The notes beneath the pieces are model-generated. The model saw only the letters and a program-made list of their open reading frames with translations, made no database searches and was not told the origin of the DNA. Source: JAAYHV01 sp035268985 (GTDB taxonomy: Bacteria > Bacillota > Clostridia > Peptostreptococcales > Anaerovoracaceae). Taken from it: a stretch of DNA of 64,000 nt. The DNA is taken from NCBI GenBank assembly GCA_035268985.1, contig DATFJV010000096.1, positions 41,274 through 105,273 on the forward strand. The letters run 5' to 3'. The translations under genes and the position numbers were made by a program. Positions 6,600 to 16,214 of the stretch are shown here, in pieces. Position 1 is the first letter of the stretch, and every line of letters begins with the position of its first letter.

Positions 6600-7841
6600 A
6601 TGGCAGTAGTAAAACCATTTAAAGGAATCAGGCCAGGTAAGGGATACGCTGAAGAAGTTATCGCATTACCTTACGATGTAATGAACAGAGAAGAAGCTAA
6701 AGAAATGGCGCAGGAAAAAGCCAATAGTTTTTTGCACATATCAAGATCAGAAATAGATATGGAAGATAATTTAAGTCCATATGATAAAACTGTTTATGAA
6801 AAAGCAAAGTCAAATATGATGGAATTCCTAAGTAAAGGAGTGTTGGTCCAAGATGAAGAACCAAAGCTTTACATATACAGTGAAATCATGGATGGAAGAA
6901 AACAGACTGGTATAGTTGGTTGTGTAAGTGTTGATGATTATAATAACAACATTATCAAAAAACATGAATTTACTAGAGTGGAAAAAGAAATAGATAGAAT
7001 CAATCATTTTGATGTATGTGATGCCAATACAGAGCCAGTATTTTTAACATATAGAGAAAATAAAAAATTGTCAGCTATAATTGATGGATTCGTAGCAAAT
7101 AATAACCCAATTTATGATTTAGTGGCTGAGGATGGAATAATTCATCAGCTTTGGAAAATAGATGACAATGATATCGTTAATTCTATAATAGAATTATTTG
7201 ATGAAATTCCTGCTTTATATATAGCAGATGGACATCATAGAACTGCTTCGGCGTGCAAAATATCAGAAAAAAGAAGGCAAGAAAATCCTAACTACACAGG
7301 AGATGAAGAATTTAATTTCTTTATGGCGGCTATATTTCCAAATACTGAGCTTAAAATATTCGATTATAATAGAGTTGTAAAAGATTTAAATGGAAATACT
7401 AAAGAAGAATTTTTTGAAGAAGTTAAGAGTGGAGGCTTTGCTATTTCTGAAAAAGGTGATAAAGAATATTATCCTAAGGAAAAACATGAATTTTCAATGT
7501 ATATAGAAGGCAAGTGGTATAGTTTAAAGGCTAAAAAAGATATAATACCTGATAACATAATAGGGGCCTTGGATGTATCAATACTTCAAGAGAATTTATT
7601 GTCCCCAATTCTAGGTATAGAAGATCCTAGAACTGATAAAAGGATAGATTTTGTTGGTGGTATTAGAGGCTTAAAAGAACTTGAAAAAAGAGCAGAAGAT
7701 GATATGAAATTAGGTATAGCAGTATATCCTGTAGATATTAATGATTTGTTGTTAGTTTCTGACAATGAACTTATTATGCCTCCAAAATCCACATGGTTTG
7801 AACCTAAATTGGGAAGCGGATTATTTGTCCATAAATTATAG
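6600..7841 (+). CDS. DUF1015 family protein
   Basis: A 413-residue protein of the DUF1015 family. It carries the family hallmarks: an N-terminal proline-rich opening (VKPFKGIRPGKG, then ALPYDVM), the central ADGHHRTASA motif (about residues 210-219) and the C-terminal KSTWFEPKLGSGL. The DGHHR motif recalls ParB/Srx-fold serine kinases, but catalysis has not been shown for this protein and I do not assign it. SD GGAGGG is 5 nt before the ATG. A perfect palindrome lies immediately upstream and a terminator downstream, so it may be regulated separately from nrdR-cmk. Confidence 0.9.
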   Translation: MAVVKPFKGIRPGKGYAEEVIALPYDVMNREEAKEMAQEKANSFLHISRSEIDMEDNLSPYDKTVYEKAKSNMMEFLSKGVLVQDEEPKLYIYSEIMDGRKQTGIVGCVSVDDYNNNIIKKHEFTRVEKEIDRINHFDVCDANTEPVFLTYRENKKLSAIIDGFVANNNPIYDLVAEDGIIHQLWKIDDNDIVNSIIELFDEIPALYIADGHHRTASACKISEKRRQENPNYTGDEEFNFFMAAIFPNTELKIFDYNRVVKDLNGNTKEEFFEEVKSGGFAISEKGDKEYYPKEKHEFSMYIEGKWYSLKAKKDIIPDNIIGALDVSILQENLLSPILGIEDPRTDKRIDFVGGIRGLKELEKRAEDDMKLGIAVYPVDINDLLLVSDNELIMPPKSTWFEPKLGSGLFVHKL

Positions 7842-7862
7842 AAGTTTAATAATGTTTGTTTG

Positions 7863-7896
7863 TGGCCTATTACTATTGTTTTAGTAGGCCATTTTT
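7863..7896 (+). terminator. Rho-independent terminator
   Basis: A stem of about 10 bp (7863-7872 with 7882-7891, outer part TGGCCTA/TAGGCCA, one G-U pair) is followed by ATTTTTG. It ends the DUF1015 transcript before radC. Confidence 0.85.
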
Positions 7897-7945
7897 GTTA
7901 TAATAAATTAATGTGTGTATGGTAAATAGAAGAAAGGAATCATAA

Positions 7946-8623
7946 TTGAATATTAAAAAATTGCCAGTGGCCGAAAGGCCAGTGGAGAAACTCCTTTTAA
8001 GAGGGGCCAGTAGCTTAAGTAACTCAGAATTACTGGCATTAATAATTCATACAGGGAGTAGAGAAAAATCGGCTATTGATTTAGCCGAAGAATTGTTGTC
8101 CATAAACTTTAAAGGTTTAAGTTATATGGGCGAACTCGCCATTGAAGACATCTTAAAAGTTAATGGTATTGGCCCACAAAAAGCTTGTGCCATTATGGCT
8201 GCCATGGAACTTGGTAATCGAATTAGTGTAGCACCTAAGTATGATAAGTTTGCAATTAAGTGTTCTGAGGATGTAGCAAATTATTATATGCCAGAGCTTA
8301 GACATAAGAAAAAAGAATATCTTAAAGCTCTGCTTTTAAATACAAAAGGTGAAGTTGAATTTTCAGAAACAATATCTGTTGGAGAATTATCAAATACAGC
8401 GGTCCATCCTAGAGAAGTATTCAATCCTGCTATTAAAAAAAGTGCAGCAGCAATAATTATTGTTCATAATCATCCTAGTGGTGACCCTACACCTAGCGAT
8501 GATGATATACAGACTACTAAAAGGCTTATTTCTGTTGGAGAGATTATAGGGATAAAGCTTTTAGATCACATAATAATTGGTGATGATAAGTATGTCAGCT
8601 TAAAAAGCATAGGGGAAATTTAA
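7946..8623 (+). CDS. radC: RadC family JAB-domain protein
   Basis: A 225-residue protein, normal for RadC. Residues about 1-95 hold a UPF0758 N-terminal helix-hairpin-helix part (VNGIGPQKACAIMAAMELG). The C-terminal JAMM metalloprotease-like domain shows the metal motif HNHPSGDPTPSDDD (about 173-186) with the upstream catalytic Glu region. Despite the name, a direct DNA-repair role has not been established for the family. The start is TTG at 7946 with SD AAGG. It is followed after 13 nt by the MinD-like gene. In many Firmicutes radC precedes mreBCD-minCD; here the mre and minC genes are missing from that order. Confidence 0.95.
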   Translation: MNIKKLPVAERPVEKLLLRGASSLSNSELLALIIHTGSREKSAIDLAEELLSINFKGLSYMGELAIEDILKVNGIGPQKACAIMAAMELGNRISVAPKYDKFAIKCSEDVANYYMPELRHKKKEYLKALLLNTKGEVEFSETISVGELSNTAVHPREVFNPAIKKSAAAIIIVHNHPSGDPTPSDDDIQTTKRLISVGEIIGIKLLDHIIIGDDKYVSLKSIGEI

Positions 8624-8636
8624 TTTTGGAGGTATC

Positions 8637-9359
8637 ATGAGCAAAGTAATACTGGTAGCATCGGGAAAAGGCGGAACAGGTAAAACTATGTTTTCTGTTA
8701 ATTTGGGATGCATATTATCAAGCTTAGGGAAAAATGTTGTTATAATTGATCTTGATATGGGTATGAGAAATCTAGATATGTATCTAGGGCTAGAAGGAAA
8801 AGTAGTTTATGATACTTATGATGCTTTAAAAGGTGTTTGTAGGACAAGGCAGGCGCTTATAAAAGATGATAAATTCAAGAACCTTTCAATCATAGCAGCC
8901 TCTCCCATTAATGATTTGAAATCTATACCAAAAGAAAGCGCAACAATACTTTTTAAGGAACTAAAACAACGTTTTGATTATGTTATTATTGATGGCCCCC
9001 CTGGCGTTGGTAGTAATCTGGAGCTAGTGGCGGGTTATGCTGATGCGGGTATAGTAGTATTGACTCCAGATTATGCAGCCATACGAGATGCAGACAGCGT
9101 AGAGGCTTTTCTTAGAAAAAATAGAGTAAAAGATAGATACTATGTAATAAATAAGGCCGTATTACAATTGGAAAAGAGGGGTTTAGAAGTTAGATTTGAT
9201 GAAATAGATTCCATGATTAAAGCAAAACCACTAGGTGCGATTGCTTATGATGAAAATATTCATATCTCCACAAATATGGGTGTCCCAATTGTTAGTAAGA
9301 AAAATGCATATATAACAAAAAATTTTTTAAAGATAGCAAATAGAATTATAGAAGATTAG
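8637..9359 (+). CDS. MinD/ParA-family ATPase without membrane-targeting tail
   Basis: A 240-residue SIMIBI-class ATPase. It has the deviant Walker A motif GKGGTGKT (about residues 10-17), Walker A' IDLDMGMRNLDMYLGL (typical of MinD) and Walker B DYVIIDGPPG. MinD positions the division septum with MinC. Canonical MinD is longer, with a C-terminal amphipathic helix that binds membrane. This protein ends in KIANRIIED and has no such extension, and no minC is next to it. A role in division, flagellar number (FlhG-like) or another localisation task is possible. SD TGGAGG precedes the ATG, and it is probably co-transcribed with radC. Confidence 0.85.
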   Translation: MSKVILVASGKGGTGKTMFSVNLGCILSSLGKNVVIIDLDMGMRNLDMYLGLEGKVVYDTYDALKGVCRTRQALIKDDKFKNLSIIAASPINDLKSIPKESATILFKELKQRFDYVIIDGPPGVGSNLELVAGYADAGIVVLTPDYAAIRDADSVEAFLRKNRVKDRYYVINKAVLQLEKRGLEVRFDEIDSMIKAKPLGAIAYDENIHISTNMGVPIVSKKNAYITKNFLKIANRIIED

Positions 9360-9390
9360 GGAAGTTGTATACTTCCCTATAATTATTTTC
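9357..9390 (+). terminator. Terminator overlapping the MinD-like stop codon
   Basis: A perfect 9-bp stem TAGGGAAGT/ACTTCCCTA (9357-9365 and 9371-9379) starts on the TAG stop codon itself. A weak T-rich tract follows (AATTATTTT). Confidence 0.7.
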
Positions 9391-9398
9391 AACTTGCC

Positions 9399-9427
9399 TT
9401 GACTATATTAGCATTTAATATTATAAT
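9399..9427 (+). promoter_or_regulatory. rny promoter
   Basis: TTGACT (9399-9404), 17-bp spacer, perfect TATAAT (9422-9427). This predicts a 5' untranslated region of about 95 nt before the rny start at 9528. The leader is extremely AT-rich and shows no recognisable motif. Confidence 0.75.
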
Positions 9428-9527
9428 AACGTAGTATGCATGAATATAATTATGAATTATTAATATAAAATTAACATAAATTAATATATAATTGGATACA
9501 ATATAATATGAAAGGATGGTAATATAC

Positions 9528-11081
9528 ATGTCACACATGTCACCAATGTTATTATCACTCATTGTAGGTATTATTGCTTTAGTCTTTGGACTATTAATCG
9601 GATATATTGTTAGAAAGAATGTAGGCGAAAAACAGATAGGAAGTGCTGAATTAAAGGCGAAAAACTTAATATTGGATGCTGAAAACAATGCCGAAACGAT
9701 AAAAAAAGAAAAAATCATTGAAGCCAAGGAAGAAGCACATAAAATACGCAATGATGTTGATAAAGAAGTTAGAGAAAGAAGAAACGAAATACAAAAATCT
9801 GAAAGACGTTTGTTTCAAAAAGAAGAAAGCGTTGACAGAAAGTTAGATAATATTGAAAAAAGAGAAAACAACTTAACTAAAAAAGAAAAGAGCTTAGAAG
9901 AGAAGGATAAAGAAATTGAAACATTTATAGAAAAGCAGATTGAAGAATTAGAAAAGATATCTGGTTATACTAGGGATGAAGCAAAAGACATCCTTTTGAA
10001 AGAGTTGGAAAAAGATATTAGACATGATGCATCAGTTTTAATCAAAGAAATCGAAACTGAGGCGAAGGAAGAAGCTAATAAAAAAGCTAATGAAATAATC
10101 ATAGGGGCAATTCAAAGATGCGCAGCAGACCATGTGGCTGAATCAACAGTTTCAGTAGTTCCATTACCTAATGATGAAATGAAGGGTAGAATCATTGGCA
10201 GAGAAGGTAGAAATATTAGAGCAATTGAAACATTAACAGGAATAGATTTAATAATTGATGATACTCCAGAAGCAGTAATTCTATCAGGATTTGATCCAGT
10301 TAGAAGAGAGATTGCAAGACTCACTTTGGAAAAATTAATAGTAGATGGAAGAATACATCCAGCAAGAATAGAAGAGATGGTTAACAAATCTACTAAAGAG
10401 GTTAATAATATTATTAAAGAGGAAGGTGAACAGGCTTGTTTCGAAACAGGAGTTCATAATCTTCATCCGGAATTAGTAAAACTCTTAGGTAGACTAAAAT
10501 ATAGAACTTCTTATGGACAAAATGCACTAAAACATTCGATAGAGGTTTCCCATTTGGCAGGTCTGATGGCTTCAGAATTGGGATTTGACTCTAGAATGGC
10601 AAAGAGAGCTGGTCTATTACATGATATAGGTAAGGCAATGGATCATGAAGTTGAGGGTACACACGTTGAAATAGGTGTTAATATATGTAAGAAATATAAA
10701 GAATCTGGCAAAGTAATAAATGCGATAGCTGCTCATCATGGAGATGTTGAACCAAATACTTTAGAAGCAGTACTAATTGCAGCTTCGGATGCTTTATCAG
10801 CTGCTAGACCTGGAGCAAGGAGAGAAACTCTTGATTCATATATAAAAAGACTAGAAAAACTTGAGGAAATAGCAAATACAACTAATGGAGTAGACAAATC
10901 ATATGCTATACAAGCAGGAAGAGAAATAAGAATTGCAGTGAAGCCTGACCAAGTTAAAGATGATGAAGTGGCGATTCTTGCAAGAGATATATCTAAAAAA
11001 ATAGAAGAAGAGCTTGAATATCCAGGACATATAAAAGTAAATGTTATAAGGGAAACTCGAGCGATAGACTATGCTAAATAG
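9528..11081 (+). CDS. rny: Ribonuclease Y
   Basis: The membrane-bound endoribonuclease that starts mRNA decay in many Firmicutes. The product is 517 residues from the ATG at 9528. The earlier in-frame ATG at 9516 lies inside the Shine-Dalgarno sequence (AAAGGATGG) and is rejected. Order: N-terminal membrane helix (about 5-25), a long charged coiled coil (about 30-190), a KH domain with [15 protein letters not shown] (about 217-231) and an HD domain with LLHDIGKA. The end [15 protein letters not shown] is typical. Preceded by its own promoter and followed by a terminator, it looks monocistronic. Confidence 0.97.
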   Translation: MSHMSPMLLSLIVGIIALVFGLLIGYIVRKNVGEKQIGSAELKAKNLILDAENNAETIKKEKIIEAKEEAHKIRNDVDKEVRERRNEIQKSERRLFQKEESVDRKLDNIEKRENNLTKKEKSLEEKDKEIETFIEKQIEELEKISGYTRDEAKDILLKELEKDIRHDASVLIKEIETEAKEEANKKANEIIIGAIQRCAADHVAESTVSVVPLPNDEMKGRIIGREGRNIRAIETLTGIDLIIDDTPEAVILSGFDPVRREIARLTLEKLIVDGRIHPARIEEMVNKSTKEVNNIIKEEGEQACFETGVHNLHPELVKLLGRLKYRTSYGQNALKHSIEVSHLAGLMASELGFDSRMAKRAGLLHDIGKAMDHEVEGTHVEIGVNICKKYKESGKVINAIAAHHGDVEPNTLEAVLIAASDALSAARPGARRETLDSYIKRLEKLEEIANTTNGVDKSYAIQAGREIRIAVKPDQVKDDEVAILARDISKKIEEELEYPGHIKVNVIRETRAIDYAK

Positions 11082-11087
11082 TTATTT

Positions 11088-11118
11088 CAAACTCCTCAGC
11101 TTTTGAGGGGTTTGTTTA
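11088..11118 (+). terminator. Terminator after rny
   Basis: An 11-bp stem with one G-U pair, CAAACTCCTCA (11088-11098) / TGAGGGGTTTG (11104-11114), is followed by TTTAAT. The T tract is short, so read-through into the MATE gene 18 bp further on is likely. Confidence 0.7.
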
Positions 11119-11131
11119 ATAGAGGTGAAAG

Positions 11132-12496
11132 TTGTTTTATTCTAATAGCTCATTAATTGATAATAATGATTTTAGAAAAAAACTGTTGGTACTTGCAATA
11201 CCTATAGTTTTACAAAACTTAATAGCAGTTTTACTCAATCTAATTGATGTACTTATGATAGGAATAATTGGAGAAAAGGAATTAGCGGCAGTAGGTGCCT
11301 CCATGCAACTTGTTATGGTAATTATAGTTAGCATATTTGGTTTTTATAGCGGGTCTTCTGTACATGTTGCTCAATACTTTGGTGTAAAAAACATACCTGC
11401 AATTAGAAAAATAATGGGTATAGATTACGTTTTTGGTTTAATCTTTTCCAGTTTAGCCATGGTTTTATGCTTAGTCTTTCCTGAATTTTTATTAGGTCTG
11501 TTTACGGATGATGATTATGTAATAAGAGTCGGTGCAGAATATTTAAGCATAATATCGTTAGCATTTCCTTTAATTGCCATATCCTTTAATATAGCTTTTA
11601 ATTCCAGGGCGGTACAAAGACTTAAGGCTGTTACTATAATTAATATTGTTGCTATAGTAACAAATACATTTCTTAATTATTGTCTTATTTATGGAAAGTT
11701 TATATTTCCTGAATTAGGCGTAAAAGGTGCAGCAATCGCAACAGTAATTGCAAGATCTGGAGAGTGTTTTGCTCTTTTAATATATATATATGCTAGCAAA
11801 GACCATCCTTTTAAAGCAAATATAAAGGAGCTCTTTTCTTTTGATAAAATTATGATAATTAAAATATTTAAAACAACTTGGCCAGTATTGATAAATGAGT
11901 CTGGGTGGTCGGCAACTACTGCTTTAATATTTGCAGCTTACGGCAGGATTGGGCCAGTAGCTCTAGCAGTAATGCAAGTGGTCAATGTGGTGGTTGAACT
12001 TTTCATGGCATTTTTCATGGGACTTGGTAACGCTTCAGCAGTAATAATTGGTGAAGCTCTTGGAAGAGGCGAAACAAATATAGCCTTTGAATATTCAAAG
12101 AATTCTTTAAAATATGCATGGATAATGAGCATAATTTCAACAATTTTGGTAGTATTAATAAGGCCCTTGGTGGCCGATGTTTACAATTTTAATAATTATA
12201 CAACTAAAGTGTTATTAGTTACTCTATTAACCTATTCATTTACTCTTGTATTTAGAGAAATTTCATATATGCTAATTTGTGGAATTTTAAGAGCTGGGGG
12301 AGATACTTTTTATTGCATGGCAGGTGAAGTTGGTATAAATATATTAATAGAAGTACCAGTTGCTTTTTTAAGTATTACCTTATTTGGAATGCCGTTACAC
12401 ATAGCTGTAATTTTAGTAGGTCTAGGAGAAGTTATAAAAACAGTTGTATTTTATCGTAGATATTATACAAAAAAATGGTTGAATAAATTAATATAA
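11132..12496 (+). CDS. MATE family efflux transporter
   Basis: A 454-residue membrane protein with twelve predicted helices in two homologous halves, the multidrug and toxic compound extrusion fold (NorM/DinF-like). Helix 1 ([21 protein letters not shown]) and the GVKGAAIAT segment between halves are typical. MATE proteins export cationic drugs or metabolites with Na+ or H+. The start is TTG at 11132 with SD GAGGTG only 4 nt away. Its TAA stop touches the next gene (TAATG at 12494-12498), pointing to co-transcription with the cysteine desulfurase and thiI, though a functional link is not evident. Confidence 0.93.
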   Translation: MFYSNSSLIDNNDFRKKLLVLAIPIVLQNLIAVLLNLIDVLMIGIIGEKELAAVGASMQLVMVIIVSIFGFYSGSSVHVAQYFGVKNIPAIRKIMGIDYVFGLIFSSLAMVLCLVFPEFLLGLFTDDDYVIRVGAEYLSIISLAFPLIAISFNIAFNSRAVQRLKAVTIINIVAIVTNTFLNYCLIYGKFIFPELGVKGAAIATVIARSGECFALLIYIYASKDHPFKANIKELFSFDKIMIIKIFKTTWPVLINESGWSATTALIFAAYGRIGPVALAVMQVVNVVVELFMAFFMGLGNASAVIIGEALGRGETNIAFEYSKNSLKYAWIMSIISTILVVLIRPLVADVYNFNNYTTKVLLVTLLTYSFTLVFREISYMLICGILRAGGDTFYCMAGEVGINILIEVPVAFLSITLFGMPLHIAVILVGLGEVIKTVVFYRRYYTKKWLNKLI

Positions 12497-12507
12497 TGGA
12501 GGAGAAA

Positions 12508-13674
12508 TTGATATATTTAGATAATGCGGCGACAAGTAGACAATATGATGAGGTTATTGAAAAAATATATGAAATTAGTAAAAATTCATATGGTAATCCA
12601 TCATCCTTACATTCATATGGTTTGAAATCTGAAAAATTAATAAATAGTGCTAGAAAACAAATTGTTGATATATCAGGCTTTTATGGCGGAATATATACAG
12701 CTTCGGGGACAGAAGCAGCTAATTTGGCAATTTTTTCATCCAAAAATAAAAGAAGACACAGAAAAAAATACATAACAACTAAAATAGAGCATCCTGCAGT
12801 TTTAGAAAGTATGAAAAAGCATGAGGAAGATGGCAATAAAGTGATATATTTAGATGTTGATAAATTTGGGTTAGTCAATTTGAAGCAGTTTGAAAATGAA
12901 TTGGATGAAAATACTGCATTGGTTAGTATTATGACTGTCAACAATGAAACGGGAACTATACAACCTATAAATGAAATTAGTAAGATTATTAAAGTTAAGA
13001 ATCCAGAAACAATTTTTCATACTGATGCTGTGCAAGCCTTTGGCAAAATCATGGTTAATGATATAAAGGCAGATATGATGTCCATAAGTGGACATAAATT
13101 CCACGGACCAAATGGTATTGGGATGTTGTTATTTAACAAAAATGTTAATTTTAAAAACTTTATCCATGGTGGAGGACAAGAAAATGGTATCAGATCCGGT
13201 ACTGAAAATTTCCCATCATCGGTGGGAATGTCTATGGCAGCTAAAATTTCGTACGAAGATTTTGAATCAAAGAGTAAATCGATTAAAGAATTAAACAATT
13301 ATTTATATAGAGGTTTAAGTGAGGAAATAAGTGAAATTAGATTAAATGGCGAAAGTATCATTGGAGAAGGAATTAATGACTATGGAAAAAGATGTTCATC
13401 AATACTAAATGTTTCTTTCTTGGGTACTAGAGGAGAAGTTATCTTGCATACTTTAGAGCAGGATGAAATATATATATCTACAGGTTCTGCTTGTTCTTCT
13501 AATAAAAAGGGTAAAAGTCATGTACTCAGTAGTATGGGATTAAATAATAAAGAAATCGAAGGTGCAATCAGATTTGGTTTTTCTGAATTTAACACCTTAG
13601 ATGAAATGGATATCGTTATTGATCGAATGGCAAAAGCTGTTAAAAGATTTAGAAAACTAGGTAGCTATAGATAG
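12508..13674 (+). CDS. Cysteine desulfurase (IscS/NifS-like)
   Basis: A PLP-dependent class V aminotransferase that removes sulfur from cysteine. The PLP-lysine motif SGHKFHGPNGIG, TEAANLAIF and HTDAVQAFGK are visible, as is the catalytic cysteine loop STGSACSS. Start choice: an ATG at 12496 is in frame, but its codons 2-3 form the sequence GGAGGAG, an ideal Shine-Dalgarno for the TTG at 12508. A start at 12508 gives (M)IYLDNAATS, the normal family N-terminus. The product is 388 residues. It is followed 9 nt later by thiI, so it most likely supplies persulfide for tRNA 4-thiouridine. Confidence 0.95.
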   Translation: MIYLDNAATSRQYDEVIEKIYEISKNSYGNPSSLHSYGLKSEKLINSARKQIVDISGFYGGIYTASGTEAANLAIFSSKNKRRHRKKYITTKIEHPAVLESMKKHEEDGNKVIYLDVDKFGLVNLKQFENELDENTALVSIMTVNNETGTIQPINEISKIIKVKNPETIFHTDAVQAFGKIMVNDIKADMMSISGHKFHGPNGIGMLLFNKNVNFKNFIHGGGQENGIRSGTENFPSSVGMSMAAKISYEDFESKSKSIKELNNYLYRGLSEEISEIRLNGESIIGEGINDYGKRCSSILNVSFLGTRGEVILHTLEQDEIYISTGSACSSNKKGKSHVLSSMGLNNKEIEGAIRFGFSEFNTLDEMDIVIDRMAKAVKRFRKLGSYR

Positions 13675-13683
13675 GAGGAAAAT

Positions 13684-14865
13684 TTGAACGAAAAAAATAT
13701 TTATATAGTTAGATGTGGAGAAGTGGCACTGAAGGGCACTAACAAACCATATTTTGAAAGAATGCTCGTAGAAAGAATAAAAAAAAGCCTTAAAAGTATA
13801 GATGATACAGAAGTTAAAAGACTTGAAGGCTTAATATTCGTGAGAACAAATAAGGATACGGAAGAAAAAGAGATAATTAAAAAAGTATCTAAAGTATTCG
13901 GTGTTGCATCAATTAGCCCTGCCGTAGAAACTGAAAGCAATTTGAACGATATTGGAAAAGCAGCAATATCATATATGATGAAACAGATAGAAGAAAAAGA
14001 TGTTAAGACTTTCAAGGTAAAGGCCAAGAGAGCTGATAAAAATTTTCCTATTAAATCTCCTGAAATTGCAAAGATTATTGGTTCACATATTTTAAAGGGT
14101 TGCAAAGTGCTAAAGGTAGATGTACATAACCCTGAGTGTGAACTGTTTATAGATGTTAGACATGATAAAACATATATATATCAAGACAAGATAAAAGGAT
14201 TTGGTGGATTGCCTTTGGGAACGAATGGTAAAGGTATGGTTCTCTTCTCTGGAGGAATAGATAGCCCGGTTGCTGCCTTCATGATGGCAAAGAGGGGCAT
14301 GGTCTTGGAAGCTGTTCATTATCATTCGTACCCATACACAAGTGAAAGAGCGCAAGAAAAGGTAGAAGAACTGGTGAAAATAGTCTCCACTTACACGGGC
14401 TATATCAATTTACACATTGTTAATTTATTGCCAATCCAAGAGCAAATAGTTGAAAAATGCCCTGAAGATGAGACTACAATATTGGTTAGACGCTTTATGA
14501 TGAGGATAGCTGAGAGGATAGCGATTGATAATAAATGTATGATGCTAATCACAGGGGAAAATCTTGGACAGGTTGCAAGCCAAACTGCTGAAGCTTTAGT
14601 AGTTACGGATGCGAGTGTAAATCTTCCTATTATGAGACCATTAATAGCAATGGATAAAATCGATATTATGGAAAAAGCAAAAGAAATTGAAACATATGAA
14701 ACATCAATACTTCCCCACGAAGATTGTTGTACTGTTTTTTTGCCCAAACACCCTGTAACTAAACCAAAACTCGAAAAAATATTAGAATCAGAAAGTGTAT
14801 TAGATATTGATAATCTTATAAGTGATGCGGTTAATAAGGCGGAAACGGTTCACATAAACGGTTAA
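13684..14865 (+). CDS. thiI: tRNA 4-thiouridine synthetase ThiI
   Basis: A 393-residue protein with an N-terminal ferredoxin-like/THUMP region (about 1-165) and an adenylating PP-loop domain (FSGGIDSPVAAF at about residues 188-199). It transfers sulfur to U8 of tRNA. The C-terminal rhodanese domain of the enterobacterial enzyme is absent, as usual in Firmicutes, where the paired cysteine desulfurase delivers sulfur directly. The TTG start at 13684 has SD TAGGAGGA. It forms an operon with the upstream desulfurase; no obvious terminator follows. Confidence 0.96.
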   Translation: MNEKNIYIVRCGEVALKGTNKPYFERMLVERIKKSLKSIDDTEVKRLEGLIFVRTNKDTEEKEIIKKVSKVFGVASISPAVETESNLNDIGKAAISYMMKQIEEKDVKTFKVKAKRADKNFPIKSPEIAKIIGSHILKGCKVLKVDVHNPECELFIDVRHDKTYIYQDKIKGFGGLPLGTNGKGMVLFSGGIDSPVAAFMMAKRGMVLEAVHYHSYPYTSERAQEKVEELVKIVSTYTGYINLHIVNLLPIQEQIVEKCPEDETTILVRRFMMRIAERIAIDNKCMMLITGENLGQVASQTAEALVVTDASVNLPIMRPLIAMDKIDIMEKAKEIETYETSILPHEDCCTVFLPKHPVTKPKLEKILESESVLDIDNLISDAVNKAETVHING

Positions 14866-14930
14866 GAGTCATTTTTGCATCACCATAATAATGGACGAAA
14901 AAGTTAATAAATAATTAGAAATAAAAAGTC

Positions 14931-14959
14931 TTGAAATATTGTTAAATTTATGTTTAAAT
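14931..14959 (+). promoter_or_regulatory. Probable promoter of bcd-etfBA
   Basis: TTGAAA (14931-14936), 17-bp spacer, TTAAAT (14954-14959). The predicted leader of about 85 nt includes an imperfect hairpin (ACGG 14995-14998 / CCGT 15021-15024 enclosing CCCTT 15007-15011 / AAGGG 15016-15020), which ends 25 nt before the start codon and could stabilise the mRNA. Confidence 0.5.
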
Positions 14960-15049
14960 AATACTGCATGTGTTAATAGCAATGCTATGTAAATACGGTT
15001 AATTATCCCTTTAAGAAGGGCCGTTATTAATATTTAAGGAGGCATATAC

Positions 15050-16192
15050 ATGAACTTTCAACTAACGAAAGAACAAGAATTCGTGAGACAAATGGTTAGA
15101 GAATTCGCTACTAATGAAGTTGAACCATTAGCTGCTGATATAGATCAGGAGCATAGATTTCCAACAGAATCAGTTGAGAAAATGGCTAAATACGGGTTAT
15201 TAGGAGTTCCATTTCCTACGGAATTAGGCGGAGCAGGTGGAGATCACATCTCTTATGCGATAACAGTAGAAGAATTATCTAGAGTTTGTGGATCAACAGG
15301 CGTAATTTGTTCAGCACATACATCACTTTGTTGCTGGCCAATTTTCAACTATGGTAATGATGAACAAAAAGCTAAATACTTACCAGATTTATTAAGTGGT
15401 AAGAAATTAGGAGCATTTGGATTAACAGAACCAGGTGCAGGAACAGATGCTGGTGGACAGCAAACAAGAGCAGATTTAGATGGTGACGAATGGGTACTTA
15501 ATGGTGCTAAAGTATTTATCACAAATGGTGGTTATGCTGATACATTTGTTGTTATGGCAATGACAGACAAAGCTAAGAAAACTCACGGTGGAATAAGTGC
15601 ATTCATCGTAGAAAAAGGTGATCCTGGTTTTTCAATTGGAAAGACAGAAGATAAGATGGGTATCAACGCATCTTCAACAACAGAGCTTATTTTCCAAAAC
15701 TGCAGAATTCCTAAAGATAGATTATTAGGGAAATTAGGTTCAGGATTTAAAGTTGCATTATCTACATTAGATGGTGGACGTATAGGTATCGCTTCTCAGG
15801 CATTAGGTATCGCACAGGGCGCATTCGATGTTACTGTAGAATACATGCTTGAAAGAAAACAGTTTGGTAAGAAGTTATCTCAATTCCAGGCATTGGCATT
15901 TGAAATGGCTGAAATGAAAACTAGAATTGAAGCAGCTAGATTATTAATCTATAAAGCAGCTGATATGAAGGATAAGCACATGGATTATGGTGAAGCTTCT
16001 GCAATGGCTAAACTTTATGCTGCAGAAACTGCTATGTATGTAACTACTAAGTGCGTGCAGTTCCACGGTGGATATGGCTATACTAAGGATTATCCTGTAG
16101 AAAGAATGATGAGAGATGCTAAAATTACTGAGATTTATGAAGGTACTTCAGAAGTTCAGAAGTTAGTTATTGCAACTCGTACATTCAAATAA
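15050..16192 (+). CDS. bcd: Acyl-CoA dehydrogenase, short-chain (butyryl-CoA dehydrogenase type)
   Basis: A 380-residue FAD enzyme, the usual length. Order: alpha-helical N-domain, middle beta domain (FGLTEPGAGTDAGG, WVLNGAKVFITNGG) and C-domain with the catalytic base region EIYEGTSEVQKLV (the Glu in YEGTSE). It reduces crotonyl-CoA to butyryl-CoA (or a related short enoyl-CoA). With the two electron-transfer flavoprotein genes directly downstream it should form a Bcd-EtfAB complex, which in Clostridia can bifurcate electrons to ferredoxin. SD AAGGAGG. Codons ending in C are more frequent here than in neighbours, suggesting high expression. The crt, hbd and thl genes are not adjacent, so the exact acyl chain is uncertain. 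Confidence 0.92.
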   Translation: MNFQLTKEQEFVRQMVREFATNEVEPLAADIDQEHRFPTESVEKMAKYGLLGVPFPTELGGAGGDHISYAITVEELSRVCGSTGVICSAHTSLCCWPIFNYGNDEQKAKYLPDLLSGKKLGAFGLTEPGAGTDAGGQQTRADLDGDEWVLNGAKVFITNGGYADTFVVMAMTDKAKKTHGGISAFIVEKGDPGFSIGKTEDKMGINASSTTELIFQNCRIPKDRLLGKLGSGFKVALSTLDGGRIGIASQALGIAQGAFDVTVEYMLERKQFGKKLSQFQALAFEMAEMKTRIEAARLLIYKAADMKDKHMDYGEASAMAKLYAAETAMYVTTKCVQFHGGYGYTKDYPVERMMRDAKITEIYEGTSEVQKLVIATRTFK

Positions 16193-16214
16193 TAATTAAG
16201 GAGGAAATTTAGAT

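Noticed and set aside
9516..9527. ATG at 9516 as the rny start
   Set aside because: It overlaps the AAAGG Shine-Dalgarno sequence; the ATG at 9528 is at the right distance.
14866..15049. A riboswitch in front of bcd
   Set aside because: There is only one bulged hairpin and no known aptamer sequence; I describe it as leader structure only.
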